A stretch of DNA of 44,199 bases from Pararhodobacter sp. SW119 (GTDB lineage: Bacteria; Pseudomonadota; Alphaproteobacteria; Rhodobacterales; Rhodobacteraceae). The stretch covers positions 1 to 44,199 of the forward strand of contig NZ_JADDJF010000027.1 in assembly GCF_017811755.1 (NCBI RefSeq). Direction: 5' to 3'. Both the position numbers and the translations under genes were made by a program. Shown here one piece after another: positions 8,284-16,550 of the stretch. The number at the start of each line of letters is the position of its first letter. The first letter of the stretch is position 1. Under the pieces are notes generated by a model. The model saw only the letters and a list, made by a program, of their open reading frames with translations, did no database searches and was not told the DNA's origin.

Positions 8284-9121
8284 CCCCGCGGCGATCGACC
8301 TGGCCGCCGACCTCGCGCTCCTGACCGATGCCGCCACCGCCGCCGGAGAGATCGCGGCCCGGCATTTCGGTACCGGCGTCGCGACCTGGGACAAGGGCGG
8401 CGGGCAGGGCCCCGTCACCGCGGCGGATCTGGAGGTCAACGCCTGGCTGCACGCGTATCTGCGCGCCGCGCGACCCGGCTACGGCTGGCTGTCCGAGGAA
8501 GGCGACGCGCTGGCCGATCCGGCGCGGCTGTCGGCGCCGGCCACTTTCGTCATCGATCCCATCGACGGCACCCGCGCCTTCATCGAGGGTCAGAAAAGCT
8601 TCGCGCATGCGCTGGCGGTGGTCGTGGCCGGGCGCCCGGTGGTGGCGGTGGTGCACCTGCCGCTGCTGGGCCTGACCTACCGCGCCAGCCTCGGGCAGGG
8701 CGCCTGGCTCGATGATCGGCGCCTCCAGGCCTCGCCGCGCAGCGCGCTGCGCGGCGCCCGCGTCCTCGCCGCGCGGCCGATGCTGGAGCCGCATCGCTGG
8801 CCCGGCGGCCTGCCACCGGTCGAACGACACTTCCGCCCCTCGCTCGCCTGGCGGCTGGCCCTGGTGGGCGAGGGGCGGTTCGACGCGATGATCACCCTGC
8901 GCGACACCTGGGACTGGGATATCGCGGCCTCGGCGCTGATCGCCGCCGAAGCCGGCGCGCAGGTCACCGACCGCGCCGGCGCGCCGCTTGTCTTCAACAC
9001 CCTCTCGGCGCGCAGTCCCGGCGTCCTGGCGGGCTCGGCGCCGCTGCATGCGGCCTTGTTGACCGCGCTCGGCCACGGAAAAGGCCTGCCCCCTGTTCCC
9101 CCCGCGCGCGACGCACGCTAG
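8270..9121 (+). CDS. Inositol monophosphatase-family phosphatase (CysQ/HisN-like)
   Basis: The 283-residue protein carries both metal-binding signatures of the family: DPIDGTRAFIEG (about residue 99) and WDWDIAASALIAAEAGAQV near the C-terminus. Members remove a phosphate from inositol monophosphate, 3'-phosphoadenosine 5'-phosphate, histidinol phosphate or similar compounds; the sequence does not decide which. The start is TTG at 8270, inside the end of pmbA, with a GAGGG Shine-Dalgarno eight bases upstream. No ATG comes before the conserved core, so the rare start is likely real. Confidence 0.88.
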   Translation: MPAPDPAAIDLAADLALLTDAATAAGEIAARHFGTGVATWDKGGGQGPVTAADLEVNAWLHAYLRAARPGYGWLSEEGDALADPARLSAPATFVIDPIDGTRAFIEGQKSFAHALAVVVAGRPVVAVVHLPLLGLTYRASLGQGAWLDDRRLQASPRSALRGARVLAARPMLEPHRWPGGLPPVERHFRPSLAWRLALVGEGRFDAMITLRDTWDWDIAASALIAAEAGAQVTDRAGAPLVFNTLSARSPGVLAGSAPLHAALLTALGHGKGLPPVPPARDAR

Positions 9122-9154
9122 GTTGCGCGCGACCCGACCTTTCAGGAGTGCCGC

Positions 9155-9400
9155 ATGACCCAGCGCCTGCATCTCGTCTTCGGCGGCGAACTGACCGCCG
9201 CCTCGTCGACCGAATTCGTCGATCCCAACGCCATCCATGTCGTCGGCCTCTTTCCCGACTACGCCAGCGCCCACCGCGCCTGGAAGGCCGAGGCGCAGCG
9301 CACCGTCGATCACGCCACGACGCGCTACTTCATCGCGCATCTGCATCGCCTGATCGAGGAAAGCGACGAAAACAGCGCCACCCGCCCGGTCGAAACCTGA
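9155..9400 (+). CDS. DUF4170 small protein
   Basis: An 81-residue soluble protein with the pattern LHLVFGGEL, VDPNAIHVVGLFPDY and YFIAHLHRLIEE. I recognise it as the DUF4170 family, common in alphaproteobacteria, of unknown function. The ATG follows an AGGAG Shine-Dalgarno. It sits in the same-direction run leading to lpxK, a context in which I recall finding it in other Rhodobacteraceae. A role in lipid A or envelope work is only guilt by association. Confidence 0.85.
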   Translation: MTQRLHLVFGGELTAASSTEFVDPNAIHVVGLFPDYASAHRAWKAEAQRTVDHATTRYFIAHLHRLIEESDENSATRPVET

Positions 9401-9475
9401 GGATGGCGCAGGCCCGCGGAGCGACCCGGCCGGCCCGGGCGCCTGTCCGGCCGCTTCCGGCGACGGAGGGCTGAG

Positions 9476-10594
9476 ATGCCGTCCGCCGCGCCGACCCCTC
9501 GCGCGCTTGTCTGGATGCACGCCACGGATACCGGGTCGGCCACGGCGCTTCGGCAACTTGCCCGGCAGATCGCGGAAACGCGCAACGGCCCGCAGACCCT
9601 GATCACCGGCCCCGGCGCAAGCGTCGATCCCGGCACAAGCCCCGCCGAGGTGATCGCCTTCCTCGACCGGTACGCGCCCGCCCTGCTGGTTCTCTCCGGC
9701 GCGGTCCTGCCTCCGGCACTGATCGACGCCGCGCGCCGCCGCGGCATGCCCATGCTGCTGGTGCAGGCCCGTCGACCGCTGCTCACCGGCTTCCGGCGGC
9801 TCTGGCCGGGGCACCTGCGCGGGCTTCTGGGCGCGATGGCGGAAATCCACGCCATCGACCAAGCCAGCGCCACCGCGCTGCGCGCCCTCGCGCCCGCGCG
9901 TGTGAAGGTCGAGGCGACCGGCCCGCTGGCCCACATCCCCCCCGCCCCGCGCTGCAATCCGTTCGAGCTGGAGGCGATGCGCAAGGCGCTGGCCAACCGA
10001 CCCGTCTGGTTCGCCGGCGCCCTGCCGGCCGAGGAAGTGGAACCCGCGCTGCTGGCGCATGTCCAGGCGCTGCGTCGCGCCCACCGGCTGCTGCTGATCG
10101 CCTCCCCGGCGCATGCCGAGCAGGGCGAGGCGATGGCCGAACGCGCGCGCGACGTCGGCTTTTCCTGCGCGCGCCGGGCGCTCGATCAGGACATCACCGA
10201 GACGACGCAGGTCTACATTGCCGATGCCGAGGACGAGCCCGGCCTCTTCCTGCGCCTGGCCTCGATCACCTATCTCGGCGGGTCGCTGACGCGCCACGCC
10301 GACACGCCCTCGCCTCTGCTGCCGACCTCGCTCGGCTCGGCGCTGGTTTTCGGTCCGCATGCCGCCGCCGGCGACCGCCCGTTTCTCGAGCGGCTGAACG
10401 ACGCCCGCGCCGCCCGTCGCATCGCCACGCCCTCCGATCTGGGAGATGCGATCTCGGCGTTGCTGGCCCCGGAAATTGGCGCCGAAGCCGCGGTCAGGGC
10501 CTGGGGCATCGCGACCGAGGGAAGCGAGGCGACGCACATGCTGGCCGCGCGCATTTGCGAGCGCGTGCGCGCCGCGATGGAACCCCCGGCATGA
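9476..10594 (+). CDS. KdtA/WaaA-like glycosyltransferase-fold protein with degenerate active site
   Basis: The 372-residue protein can be followed along Kdo transferase (WaaA/KdtA): [13 protein letters not shown] corresponds to the HSVSVGE region, [10 protein letters not shown] to TGSLKFD, and [14 protein letters not shown] to FVGGSL plus GGHNPLE. Yet the motifs of active WaaA are altered. The catalytic Glu of SVGE is Ser, the METELWPN segment reads LSGAVLPP, and HNPLE is lost. The usual N-terminal membrane anchor is also missing. A GGAGGG Shine-Dalgarno supports the ATG. Its stop overlaps lpxK (ATGA), so it is tied to lipid A synthesis. It may be a divergent transferase or a non-catalytic partner; calling it the main Kdo transferase would be unsafe. 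Confidence 0.7.
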   Translation: MPSAAPTPRALVWMHATDTGSATALRQLARQIAETRNGPQTLITGPGASVDPGTSPAEVIAFLDRYAPALLVLSGAVLPPALIDAARRRGMPMLLVQARRPLLTGFRRLWPGHLRGLLGAMAEIHAIDQASATALRALAPARVKVEATGPLAHIPPAPRCNPFELEAMRKALANRPVWFAGALPAEEVEPALLAHVQALRRAHRLLLIASPAHAEQGEAMAERARDVGFSCARRALDQDITETTQVYIADAEDEPGLFLRLASITYLGGSLTRHADTPSPLLPTSLGSALVFGPHAAAGDRPFLERLNDARAARRIATPSDLGDAISALLAPEIGAEAAVRAWGIATEGSEATHMLAARICERVRAAMEPPA

Positions 10595-11574
10595 GGGCGC
10601 CTGCCTTCTGGTTCAACCCGCCCGACCGGCCCGGCTGGCAGGCACGGGTGCTGGCGCCGCTGGGCTGGATCTATGCCCGCGCGACCGCGGCGCGCGTCGC
10701 CCGGCCGGGGTGGCGCGCCAACGTGCCGGTGATCTGCCTCGGCAACCTCAGCGTCGGCGGCACCGGCAAGACGCCGGCGACCATCCTGCTGGCGCAGCTT
10801 CTGACCGAACGCGGCCGGGCCGTGCATGTCGTCTCGCGCGGGCATGGGGGGCGGCTGGCCGGTCCGGTCCGCGTCGATCCCCGCCGCCATGACGCGCGCG
10901 ATGTCGGGGACGAGCCGCTGCTGATCGCGGCATTCGTGCCCTGCTGGGTCGCCCGCGACCGGGCCGAGGGCGTGCGCCAGGCGCAGGCGGCGGGCGCCGA
11001 GGTGGTGCTGATGGACGACGGGTTCCAGAACCCGGATGTGGGAAAGACCCGCTCGGTCATCGTCGTCGACGCCGAGGTCGGCTTCGGCAACGGCCGCTGC
11101 CTGCCGGCCGGCCCGCTGCGCGAGCCCGTGGCCGCCGGTCTGGCGCGCGCCGATCTGGTGCTGGCGATCGGGCCCGATCCGGCCCAGGCGCGGTTTCGCC
11201 GCCAATGGGCCGATGCCCTGGGCCGGCTTCCGGTCTTCACCGGCCGGCTTGCGCTGCTGGAGACGGGCATGAAATGGCAGTGTCTGCGCGCGCTGGCCTT
11301 CGCCGGGATCGGCCGGCCGCAGAAATTCTTCGACACGCTTGCGGCGCAGGGGGTCGAGATCGTGCGCGCGCAACCCCTCGACGATCACCAGCCCCTCGGC
11401 GCGGCCCTGCTGACCCGGCTGGAACACGAGGCGAAAACGCTCGGCGCGCAACTGGTGACCACCGAGAAGGACGCCGTGCGCCTGCCGAAATCCATGCGCC
11501 ACAAGGTCCTGACCTTGCCCGTGCGGCTGCAACTCGATGACCCGGCCGCCTTTCTCGACGCGGTCGGTTCCTGA
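10591..11574 (+). CDS. lpxK: Tetraacyldisaccharide 4'-kinase
   Basis: LpxK phosphorylates the 4' position of the tetraacyldisaccharide precursor at the inner face of the inner membrane in lipid A synthesis. The 327-residue protein shows the family P-loop [11 protein letters not shown] (residues 51-61), the [11 protein letters not shown] motif, LPAGPLREP, and the late [12 protein letters not shown]. An N-terminal hydrophobic stretch near residues 20-30 fits membrane association. The ATG overlaps the stop of the KdtA-like gene by four bases. It ends the same-direction run. Confidence 0.95.
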   Translation: MRAPAFWFNPPDRPGWQARVLAPLGWIYARATAARVARPGWRANVPVICLGNLSVGGTGKTPATILLAQLLTERGRAVHVVSRGHGGRLAGPVRVDPRRHDARDVGDEPLLIAAFVPCWVARDRAEGVRQAQAAGAEVVLMDDGFQNPDVGKTRSVIVVDAEVGFGNGRCLPAGPLREPVAAGLARADLVLAIGPDPAQARFRRQWADALGRLPVFTGRLALLETGMKWQCLRALAFAGIGRPQKFFDTLAAQGVEIVRAQPLDDHQPLGAALLTRLEHEAKTLGAQLVTTEKDAVRLPKSMRHKVLTLPVRLQLDDPAAFLDAVGS

Positions 11575-11888
11575 TACGCGGCACGCGTGACCGGACCCGC
11601 AGTCCACGAACGGCAGACCGCGCAAGGCGCTCCCTTCAGCGGCTCTCCGTGGGAAAATGGCGCAGATCCGGGCGCTTGATCCACCATATGCGGTAGGCAT
11701 TTCCGTCCCAACCACAAAACGGCCCAAAAAAAGCGCGAAAAGTCCCGGGCGCAAAATCGTCGATTTTTTCCACTTTTCCACGATTTTGCGTTCGAGTTTT
11801 TCATCCCCAACCAGAAACATGCAAAAACGCGACGAAATCTTCGGCCGAGGAGCCCGTTGCGCGCATGCGCGCACTTTTCCACCTTTTC
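11575..11888. other. 314-bp convergent gap with two inverted repeats, no gene seen
   Basis: This gap between lpxK and the DUF1643 gene is richer in A and T than its surroundings, with A-runs on the left and T-runs in the middle. It contains a perfect 11-bp inverted repeat, CGCAAAATCGT (11750-11760) and ACGATTTTGCG (11780-11790), with a 19-nt pyrimidine-rich loop. A 16-bp perfect palindrome TGCGCGCATGCGCGCA lies at 11858-11873, followed by CTTTTCC. Either could help end transcription. It lacks the 11-bp TGGCA array of the other convergent gaps. Confidence 0.6.
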
Positions 11889-12398
11889 CTAGACCGGCCA
11901 GTGTTCCGGCTGGCGGTCGTAGCCGATGTAAAGCGGGTGCTTGGGGTGCCCCGCCTTGCTGAGGCCGAGGTGAAAAAGCTCCCGTCCCGTGGCCCGCAAA
12001 AGCCGCTCCACCACCGGCCCGCGATCCAGATGCGCGCCATGCGTGCCCCAGGCGCAGACGATCCGGTCGGCCCAGCCCGCACTCGCCACGATCGCCGCGT
12101 CGTTGTCGGGCCCCACCGGGTCGGCCGCCGCCCGCATCACCCGCGGGTCCGTCGCCCGGAAGCCGAAGATGTTGCACACCCGGAACGCCCCGAACCCCAG
12201 CGCCCGCGCCCGCCGCTCGCACCGCTCGACCGTCGGGTCGTTCTGCACCTCGGTCGCGGTCGAGGGGTTGAGCATCACGAACAGCGCGCGCCCCTCCGCC
12301 GCGTTCCAGACCCGGGTCAGCGTGTAGCGATAGGCCATGCAGGGCGAATATTCCGCCGTGCTGGCCGCATCCCCCTTCATGTACGCGCGCGTGATCAT
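11889..12398 (-). CDS. DUF1643 domain protein
   Basis: A 169-residue soluble protein recognised as DUF1643 from ALFVMLNPSTATEVQNDPTV, RRARALGFGAFRVCNIFGF and VCAWGTHGAHLDRG near the C-terminus. The family is widespread and often carried on phages and mobile DNA, with unknown biochemical function. The ATG at 12398 has only a GGGGCGG-type ribosome site. A second ATG six codons in has none, so the longer form is given. It is divergent from the MFS gene. Confidence 0.85.
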   Translation of the reverse strand: MITRAYMKGDAASTAEYSPCMAYRYTLTRVWNAAEGRALFVMLNPSTATEVQNDPTVERCERRARALGFGAFRVCNIFGFRATDPRVMRAAADPVGPDNDAAIVASAGWADRIVCAWGTHGAHLDRGPVVERLLRATGRELFHLGLSKAGHPKHPLYIGYDRQPEHWPV

Positions 12399-12529
12399 CC
12401 GCCCCGATTAGACCGAACCGGACGCGGACAAAAGACCCGCAACGCGGCGAAATCCCGGTGCGCCCGGTGTTTCGGCTTGCCTGTGCGATCGGCTTCGGGC
12501 TTCATCGCGGCATCGGGCAGGAGGCAGGC

Positions 12530-13909
12530 ATGGCCGAGGGGCAGAACACCCGGCGGATCTGGGGGTGGTGGTGGTTCGACTGGGCCAATCAGCCCTACAA
12601 CACGTTGCTGCTGACCTTCATCTTCGCGCCCTACTTCGCCGCCTCGGTCGCGCCCGACCCGGTCACCGGGCAGGCGATGTGGGGCTGGATGAACTTCGCC
12701 GCCGGAGTCATCATCGCCATCTTCGCCCCGATCCTGGGCGCCATCGCCGACAACACCGGCCCGAAACGGCCCTGGATCCTCTTCTGGTCGTTTCTCTACA
12801 TCGTCGGGGCGTCGGCGTTGTGGTGGGCGGTGCCGGGGGCAGATCCGGCGCTGGCGTTCTGGATCCTCGTCTGCTTCGCCATCGGCATGATCGGGCTGGA
12901 ATACGGGATCATCTTCACCAACGCGATCCTGCCCACGCTCGCCCCGCGCGAGGAGATCGGCCGCATCTCGGGTTCGGGCTGGGCCTTCGGCTATCTCGGC
13001 GGGCTGGCCGCGCTGGTCATAATGCTGCTGTTCCTGGCCGAGAACGATCGCGGCGTCACGCTGATCGGGATCGAACCGATCCTTGGCCTCGACCCCGACG
13101 CGCGCGAGGGCACACGCGCCGTCGGGCCCTTCACGGCCCTCTGGTATCTGGTCTTCGTCATCCCCTTCTTCCTTTGGGTGAAGGAGCCGCCGCAGCTGGC
13201 ACCAGTCGACCCCGGCGCCGTGCGTCAGGGCTTGCGCGACCTGGGCACGACCCTGAAGCGCCTGCCGAAACATCCCAGCCTTCTGGCCTATCTCGGCTCG
13301 TCCACCTTCTACCGTGACGGGCTGAACGGCATCTACGCGTTTGGCGGGATCTACGCCGCAGGGGTGCTGGGCTGGTCGATCGTCCAGATCGGTGTCTTCG
13401 GCATCCTGGCCGCGACGATCGGGGCGATCGGCTGCTGGTTCGGCGGCCGTGCGGATCGACGATGGGGACCGAAACCGGTGATCGTGACCTGCATCCTCGT
13501 CCTGATCCTCGTCTGTTGCGTGATCGTCTCGACCGACCGCACGATGGTGGTGTTCGCGCCGGTCGCGGCAGGGTCAGCCGCGCCCGATGTCGTCTTCTAC
13601 CTGTGCGGCGGTCTGATCGGCGCGTCGGGCGGCGCGTTACAGGCGGCGTCGCGCACGATGATGGTCCGGCAAGCCAACCCCGAACGCATGACCGAGGCCT
13701 TCGGGCTGTTCGCGCTGTCGGGCAAGGCGCTCAGTTTCATGGCGCCGGGGCTGATCGCGCTGGCGACCACGCTGAGCGAGAGCCAGCGGCTGGGGGTTTC
13801 CCCGCTGATCGGGCTTTTCGCAATCGGGTTGATCCTGCTAGTGTGGGTAAAACCGGAAGGAGAGCATACATCGGCATGGGACGTGGAAAACTCACCCTCG
13901 CGGTCTTGA
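12530..13909 (+). CDS. MFS transporter, UMF1/Atg22-like
   Basis: This 459-residue membrane protein has about 12 hydrophobic segments. Its opening, WGWWWFDWANQPYNTLLLTF, is the signature start of the UMF1 (Atg22-like) branch of the major facilitator superfamily. Yeast Atg22 is a vacuolar amino acid effluxer; bacterial substrates are unknown. DNTGPKRPWI between the second and third segments is the MFS loop motif. The ATG at 12530 follows GGAGG; the longer frame upstream is unlikely. Its end overlaps mepA by 34 bases. Confidence 0.88.
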   Translation: MAEGQNTRRIWGWWWFDWANQPYNTLLLTFIFAPYFAASVAPDPVTGQAMWGWMNFAAGVIIAIFAPILGAIADNTGPKRPWILFWSFLYIVGASALWWAVPGADPALAFWILVCFAIGMIGLEYGIIFTNAILPTLAPREEIGRISGSGWAFGYLGGLAALVIMLLFLAENDRGVTLIGIEPILGLDPDAREGTRAVGPFTALWYLVFVIPFFLWVKEPPQLAPVDPGAVRQGLRDLGTTLKRLPKHPSLLAYLGSSTFYRDGLNGIYAFGGIYAAGVLGWSIVQIGVFGILAATIGAIGCWFGGRADRRWGPKPVIVTCILVLILVCCVIVSTDRTMVVFAPVAAGSAAPDVVFYLCGGLIGASGGALQAASRTMMVRQANPERMTEAFGLFALSGKALSFMAPGLIALATTLSESQRLGVSPLIGLFAIGLILLVWVKPEGEHTSAWDVENSPSRS

Positions 13910-14769
13910 TCGCGCTGTTGTCGGCGGGACCCGGCCAGGCGCAGAATCTGGCCAACCAGCTGTTCGGGGCGCATCCCTTGCCGTCCGTCGCGCCCTCGCA
14001 GGCTTTCGGGTCCTACGCGCGGGGCTGTGCCGACGGACTGGTGGCGCTGCCGGAAACCGGCCCCACCTGGCAGGCGATGCGGCTGTCGCGCAACCGCAAC
14101 TGGGGCCACCCCGAGATGATCGCCTATCTGCAGGACCTCAGCCGCGAGGCGGTGCGGATCGGCTGGCGGGGGCTTTATATCGGCGATATCAGCCAACCGC
14201 GAGGGGGGCCGATGACCTCGGGACACGCCAGCCACCAGATGGGACTCGATGCGGATGTCTGGATGCTGCCACCGCCGCGGCTGAACCTGACCCGGGCGGA
14301 GCGGGAGTCGCTCAGCTCGATTTCGGTCCGCACCGACGATCAGCGCCGCATCAATTCGAACTGGACACCACAGCATCACGCGCTTCTGCGTGCCGCGGCC
14401 AGCGATCCGCGCGTCGACCGCATCTTCGTCGCCGCCGCCGTCAAGATCGAGATGTGCCGCACGGCGACCCGCGCCGACACGCCCTGGCTGCAGAAGATCC
14501 GTCCCGCGGTCGGGCATAACTTCCATTTCCATGTGCGGATGCGCTGCCCGCAAGGCTCGCGTTATTGCGAGACGCAGACCCCGACGGTGCGCGAGTTGTC
14601 CAACGGCGGCAACGGCTGCGACGAGACGCTGACCTGGTGGGTGACCGATTTCCTCAACCCGCCCCCGCGGACCGAACGAACCGAACCCGCGCCCCGCCGC
14701 CGGCATCCGCGCGAGTTCACGCTGGCCGATCTGCCGCAGCAATGCACGGACGTGGTGCGCCGGCCGTAG
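13876..14769 (+). CDS. mepA: Penicillin-insensitive murein endopeptidase
   Basis: MepA is a periplasmic LAS-family metallopeptidase that cuts D-Ala-mDAP cross-links in peptidoglycan. The 297-residue protein begins with a signal peptide (LTLAVLIALLSAGPGQAQ). Zinc ligands are visible: GHASHQMGLDAD with His117, His120 and Asp125/127, and the later HNFHFHVR with His216 and His218. Cysteines that may form disulfides occur at RGCADG, EMCR, RMRCPQ and NGCDE. The ATG at 13876 lies inside the end of the MFS gene, with AAGGAGAG upstream, so the two are probably co-transcribed. A GGTTG-GAG-CAACC hairpin follows the stop. Confidence 0.94.
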   Translation: MGRGKLTLAVLIALLSAGPGQAQNLANQLFGAHPLPSVAPSQAFGSYARGCADGLVALPETGPTWQAMRLSRNRNWGHPEMIAYLQDLSREAVRIGWRGLYIGDISQPRGGPMTSGHASHQMGLDADVWMLPPPRLNLTRAERESLSSISVRTDDQRRINSNWTPQHHALLRAAASDPRVDRIFVAAAVKIEMCRTATRADTPWLQKIRPAVGHNFHFHVRMRCPQGSRYCETQTPTVRELSNGGNGCDETLTWWVTDFLNPPPRTERTEPAPRRRHPREFTLADLPQQCTDVVRRP

Positions 14770-14825
14770 GGTTGGAGCAACCGGGGCGGGGTGGCGCCAG
14801 GACCGGCGCGACGGGGTGCACAAAA

Positions 14826-14865
14826 TTGTGCGCCACTGCAAGCCAATGGTATAATTGAATTATCC
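14826..14865 (+). promoter_or_regulatory. Candidate promoter for sugE with overlapping dyads
   Basis: A perfect TATAAT (14850-14855) lies 18 bp after TTGTGC (14826-14831). TTGTGC is the right arm of the inverted repeat GCACAA-AA-TTGTGC (14818-14831), and the -10 lies within the near-palindrome GGTATAATTGAATTATCC (14848-14865). Such overlap fits a repressor site. The implied leader before sugE is about 170 nt. Confidence 0.45.
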
Positions 14866-15031
14866 GGACCCGTTAACCGAAACGAAACTTTTGGCGAACC
14901 GGCCTGCGCGCCCCCGTCGACCCCTTGCGGGTTTCACGCGCTCATCCTAGATCGTTGGGCGAGGCCACGTCCTCGGCCTGTTCGGGGAGCGAAGTCCGGG
15001 ACGGCCCGGCGATCTGCAAACGGGGGTTGCC
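14866..15031 (+). other. Long structured leader of sugE
   Basis: The leader contains CGAGG-CCACGT-CCTCG (near 14970) and the hairpin CCGGG-ACGG-CCCGG (14996-15009), which ends 22 nt before the GTG start. An ACGG tetraloop on a GC stem resembles one of the two hairpins of guanidine-II (mini-ykkC) RNAs. The second required ACGR loop is not seen, so a riboswitch is not claimed. Confidence 0.3.
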
Positions 15032-15352
15032 GTGGCGTGGTTCCTTCTTCTCATCGCGGGTCTGCTGGAAGTCGTCTGGGCCTTCCTGATGAAGCTTTCC
15101 TTCGGCTTCACGCGATTCTGGCCGAGTCTGGGGACCATCGGTTTCATGGTCGGCAGCTTCGCGCTCCTGTCGATCTCGATGCGCAGCCTGCCGCTGGGCA
15201 CGGCCTACATGGTCTGGACGGGAATCGGCGCGATCGGGGCTTTCGTCGTCGGCGTCGTGCTTCTGGGCGAGGAGTTGTCCGCGATCCGCGCGCTGGCCGC
15301 GCTGCTGATCGTCAGCGGGATCGTGCTGATGAAGGTCTCGTCCAGCGCCTGA
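15032..15352 (+). CDS. sugE: SMR-family exporter, SugE/Gdx type
   Basis: A 106-residue four-helix small multidrug resistance protein. It matches the SugE/Gdx branch closely: AWFLLLIAGLLEVVWA with the essential membrane Glu13 at the start, and GTAYMVWTGIGAIGAFV in the third helix. Gdx proteins export guanidinium ion in exchange for protons as antiparallel dimers. The start is GTG with a GGGGG-rich ribosome site. It has a long leader and its own promoter. Its stop lies 25 bp from the convergent ABM-domain gene. Confidence 0.9.
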   Translation: MAWFLLLIAGLLEVVWAFLMKLSFGFTRFWPSLGTIGFMVGSFALLSISMRSLPLGTAYMVWTGIGAIGAFVVGVVLLGEELSAIRALAALLIVSGIVLMKVSSSA

Positions 15353-15377
15353 CCTGATTTCTGTCGCCGGCCGCCGG

Positions 15378-15695
15378 TCAGCGCGGATCGATCCCGGTGA
15401 TCGCAATGTCGCGCGCGATGCCCGCCGTCGCCTGCCACCAGGCCGAGGCGCGGGTCCGGGCCTTGTGGAATTCGAACGCCGCCTGGTCGATGAAGGTTTC
15501 CTCGACTCGCCAGACCAGCGAGTCCTGCGTCGGCGACACGTCGAAGGCAAGGCAGCCCGGTTCGGCGCGCGACAGGCGAACATGTTCCGGCAGGTGCTGC
15601 CTGAGCAGATCGGCATCCTGGGGGGAGGCGCAGCGCAAATGGCCCGACACTCGCACGGTGCCGGACCGGTCCGTGCCGCTGGATTGCTGGCTCAT
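15378..15695 (-). CDS. ABM-domain (antibiotic biosynthesis monooxygenase-like) protein
   Basis: This 105-residue protein has one ferredoxin-like ABM domain: VSGHLRCASPQDADLLRQHL, RAEPGCLAFDVSP and WRVEETFIDQAAFEFHKA, where the final His is typical of YgiN-like enzymes. Family members include quinol monooxygenases and haem-degrading proteins; the substrate here is unknown. The ATG at 15695 has GAGGAT upstream; an ATG 13 codons earlier has no ribosome site. It is divergent from yhhQ. Confidence 0.82.
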   Translation of the reverse strand: MSQQSSGTDRSGTVRVSGHLRCASPQDADLLRQHLPEHVRLSRAEPGCLAFDVSPTQDSLVWRVEETFIDQAAFEFHKARTRASAWWQATAGIARDIAITGIDPR

Positions 15696-15789
15696 GGGGA
15701 TCCTCGCTCGATGGTCCTGCCGCGAGTGTGGCACAGTCGCCCGGGCGCCGCACGAGATACTTGCATCGCCTTCTGCGCAGGCTTAGAGG

Positions 15790-15850
15790 GGCGTGTCCCC
15801 CGCGGTAGCACGCCGGGTGGCCAAGTCTCCGACCACCTTGTCAAAACGGA
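15790..15850 (+). promoter_or_regulatory. Structured leader of yhhQ, possible pseudoknot over the ribosome site
   Basis: Two hairpins follow each other: GGCGTG/CACGCC (15790-15795 with 15809-15814) and GGTGG/CCACC (15816-15820 with 15833-15837). The 12-nt loop of the second contains TCCG (15828-15831), which can pair with CGGA (15847-15850) just before the ATG at 15857. That would form an H-type pseudoknot across an A-rich linker. It does not match the preQ1-I consensus. Function is inferred only. Confidence 0.35.
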
Positions 15851-15856
15851 AACGAC

Positions 15857-16480
15857 ATGTCCCGATTCCACCTGCCCGGCATCCTTGCCATGGCCGCGAT
15901 CGTCGTGGCCTCCAACATCCTTGTCCAGTTCCTGCTCGGCGATTTCCTGACCTGGGGCGCGCTGACCTATCCGCTGGCCTTTCTGGTCAACGACGTGATG
16001 AATCGCGTCTACGGTCCCGCTGCCGCGCGCCGGGTCGTCTGGGCGGGTTTCGCCACCGGCGTCGCCTGTTCGTTGATCGGCACGCAGATCGTGGGCGAGT
16101 TCGGCCCGCTGGTCACGCTGCGCATCGCCATCGCCTCGGGGCTTGCGTTCCTGACGGCGCAGATGCTGGATGTCGCCATCTTCGACCGGCTGCGCGACCA
16201 GCGCTGGTGGAAGGCGCCGCTGGCCTCGACATTGGTCGGATCGACAGTCGATACCGTGCTGTTCTTCTCCATCGCCTTCGCCGCCGCCTTCACCTTTCTG
16301 GAGCCGGGCAACGATGTCGGCTGGGCCAATGAGGCCGTCCCACTGCTGGGTTGGGGCGCGCCCGCGCCCGTCTGGATCAGCATGGCGATCGCCGACTGGA
16401 TGGTCAAACTGGGCCTCGCGCTGCTCGCGTTGATGCCATTTCGCATAATCGTGCGAAAAATGACGCAACAGGTCGCATAA
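15857..16480 (+). CDS. yhhQ: Queuosine precursor transporter (VUT family)
   Basis: The 207-residue inner-membrane protein has about six hydrophobic segments and the VUT/YhhQ signature: ASNILVQFLLGDFLTWGALT, YPLAFLVNDVMNRVYG and a central LVGSTVDTVLFF. E. coli YhhQ imports preQ0 and preQ1 for queuosine in tRNA anticodons. A weak GGA ribosome site precedes the ATG and may be masked by leader pairing. The stop TAA is directly followed by TTGACA of the next transcription unit. Confidence 0.92.
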   Translation: MSRFHLPGILAMAAIVVASNILVQFLLGDFLTWGALTYPLAFLVNDVMNRVYGPAAARRVVWAGFATGVACSLIGTQIVGEFGPLVTLRIAIASGLAFLTAQMLDVAIFDRLRDQRWWKAPLASTLVGSTVDTVLFFSIAFAAAFTFLEPGNDVGWANEAVPLLGWGAPAPVWISMAIADWMVKLGLALLALMPFRIIVRKMTQQVA

Positions 16481-16486
16481 AACCTT

Positions 16487-16492
16487 TTGACA
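16487..16492 (+). promoter_or_regulatory. Candidate -35 element for the arfB leader
   Basis: A perfect TTGACA begins seven bases after the yhhQ stop codon. No strong -10 follows at 16-18 bp (ACCTTG is the nearest), which is common in this group, where the -35 dominates. The transcript would start near 16520. Read-through from yhhQ is also possible because no terminator lies between. Confidence 0.4.
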
Positions 16493-16550
16493 AACACAAA
16501 ATCTGTGCCACCTTGTCCTTAGTTTCAACCAAGCGAAAGGAGGTGGTCCA

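Noticed and set aside
8189-10537. 782-residue antisense frame over the phosphatase, DUF4170 and KdtA-like genes
   Set aside because: It crosses three recognisable genes on the other strand and shows no domain.
14996-15009. Guanidine-II riboswitch
   Set aside because: Only one ACGR-loop hairpin is present; the class needs two, and guanidine-I and -III hallmarks are absent. Kept only as a weak finding.
15816-15850. Canonical preQ1-I riboswitch
   Set aside because: The conserved loop bases and the A-run plus CTA tail of preQ1-I are missing.
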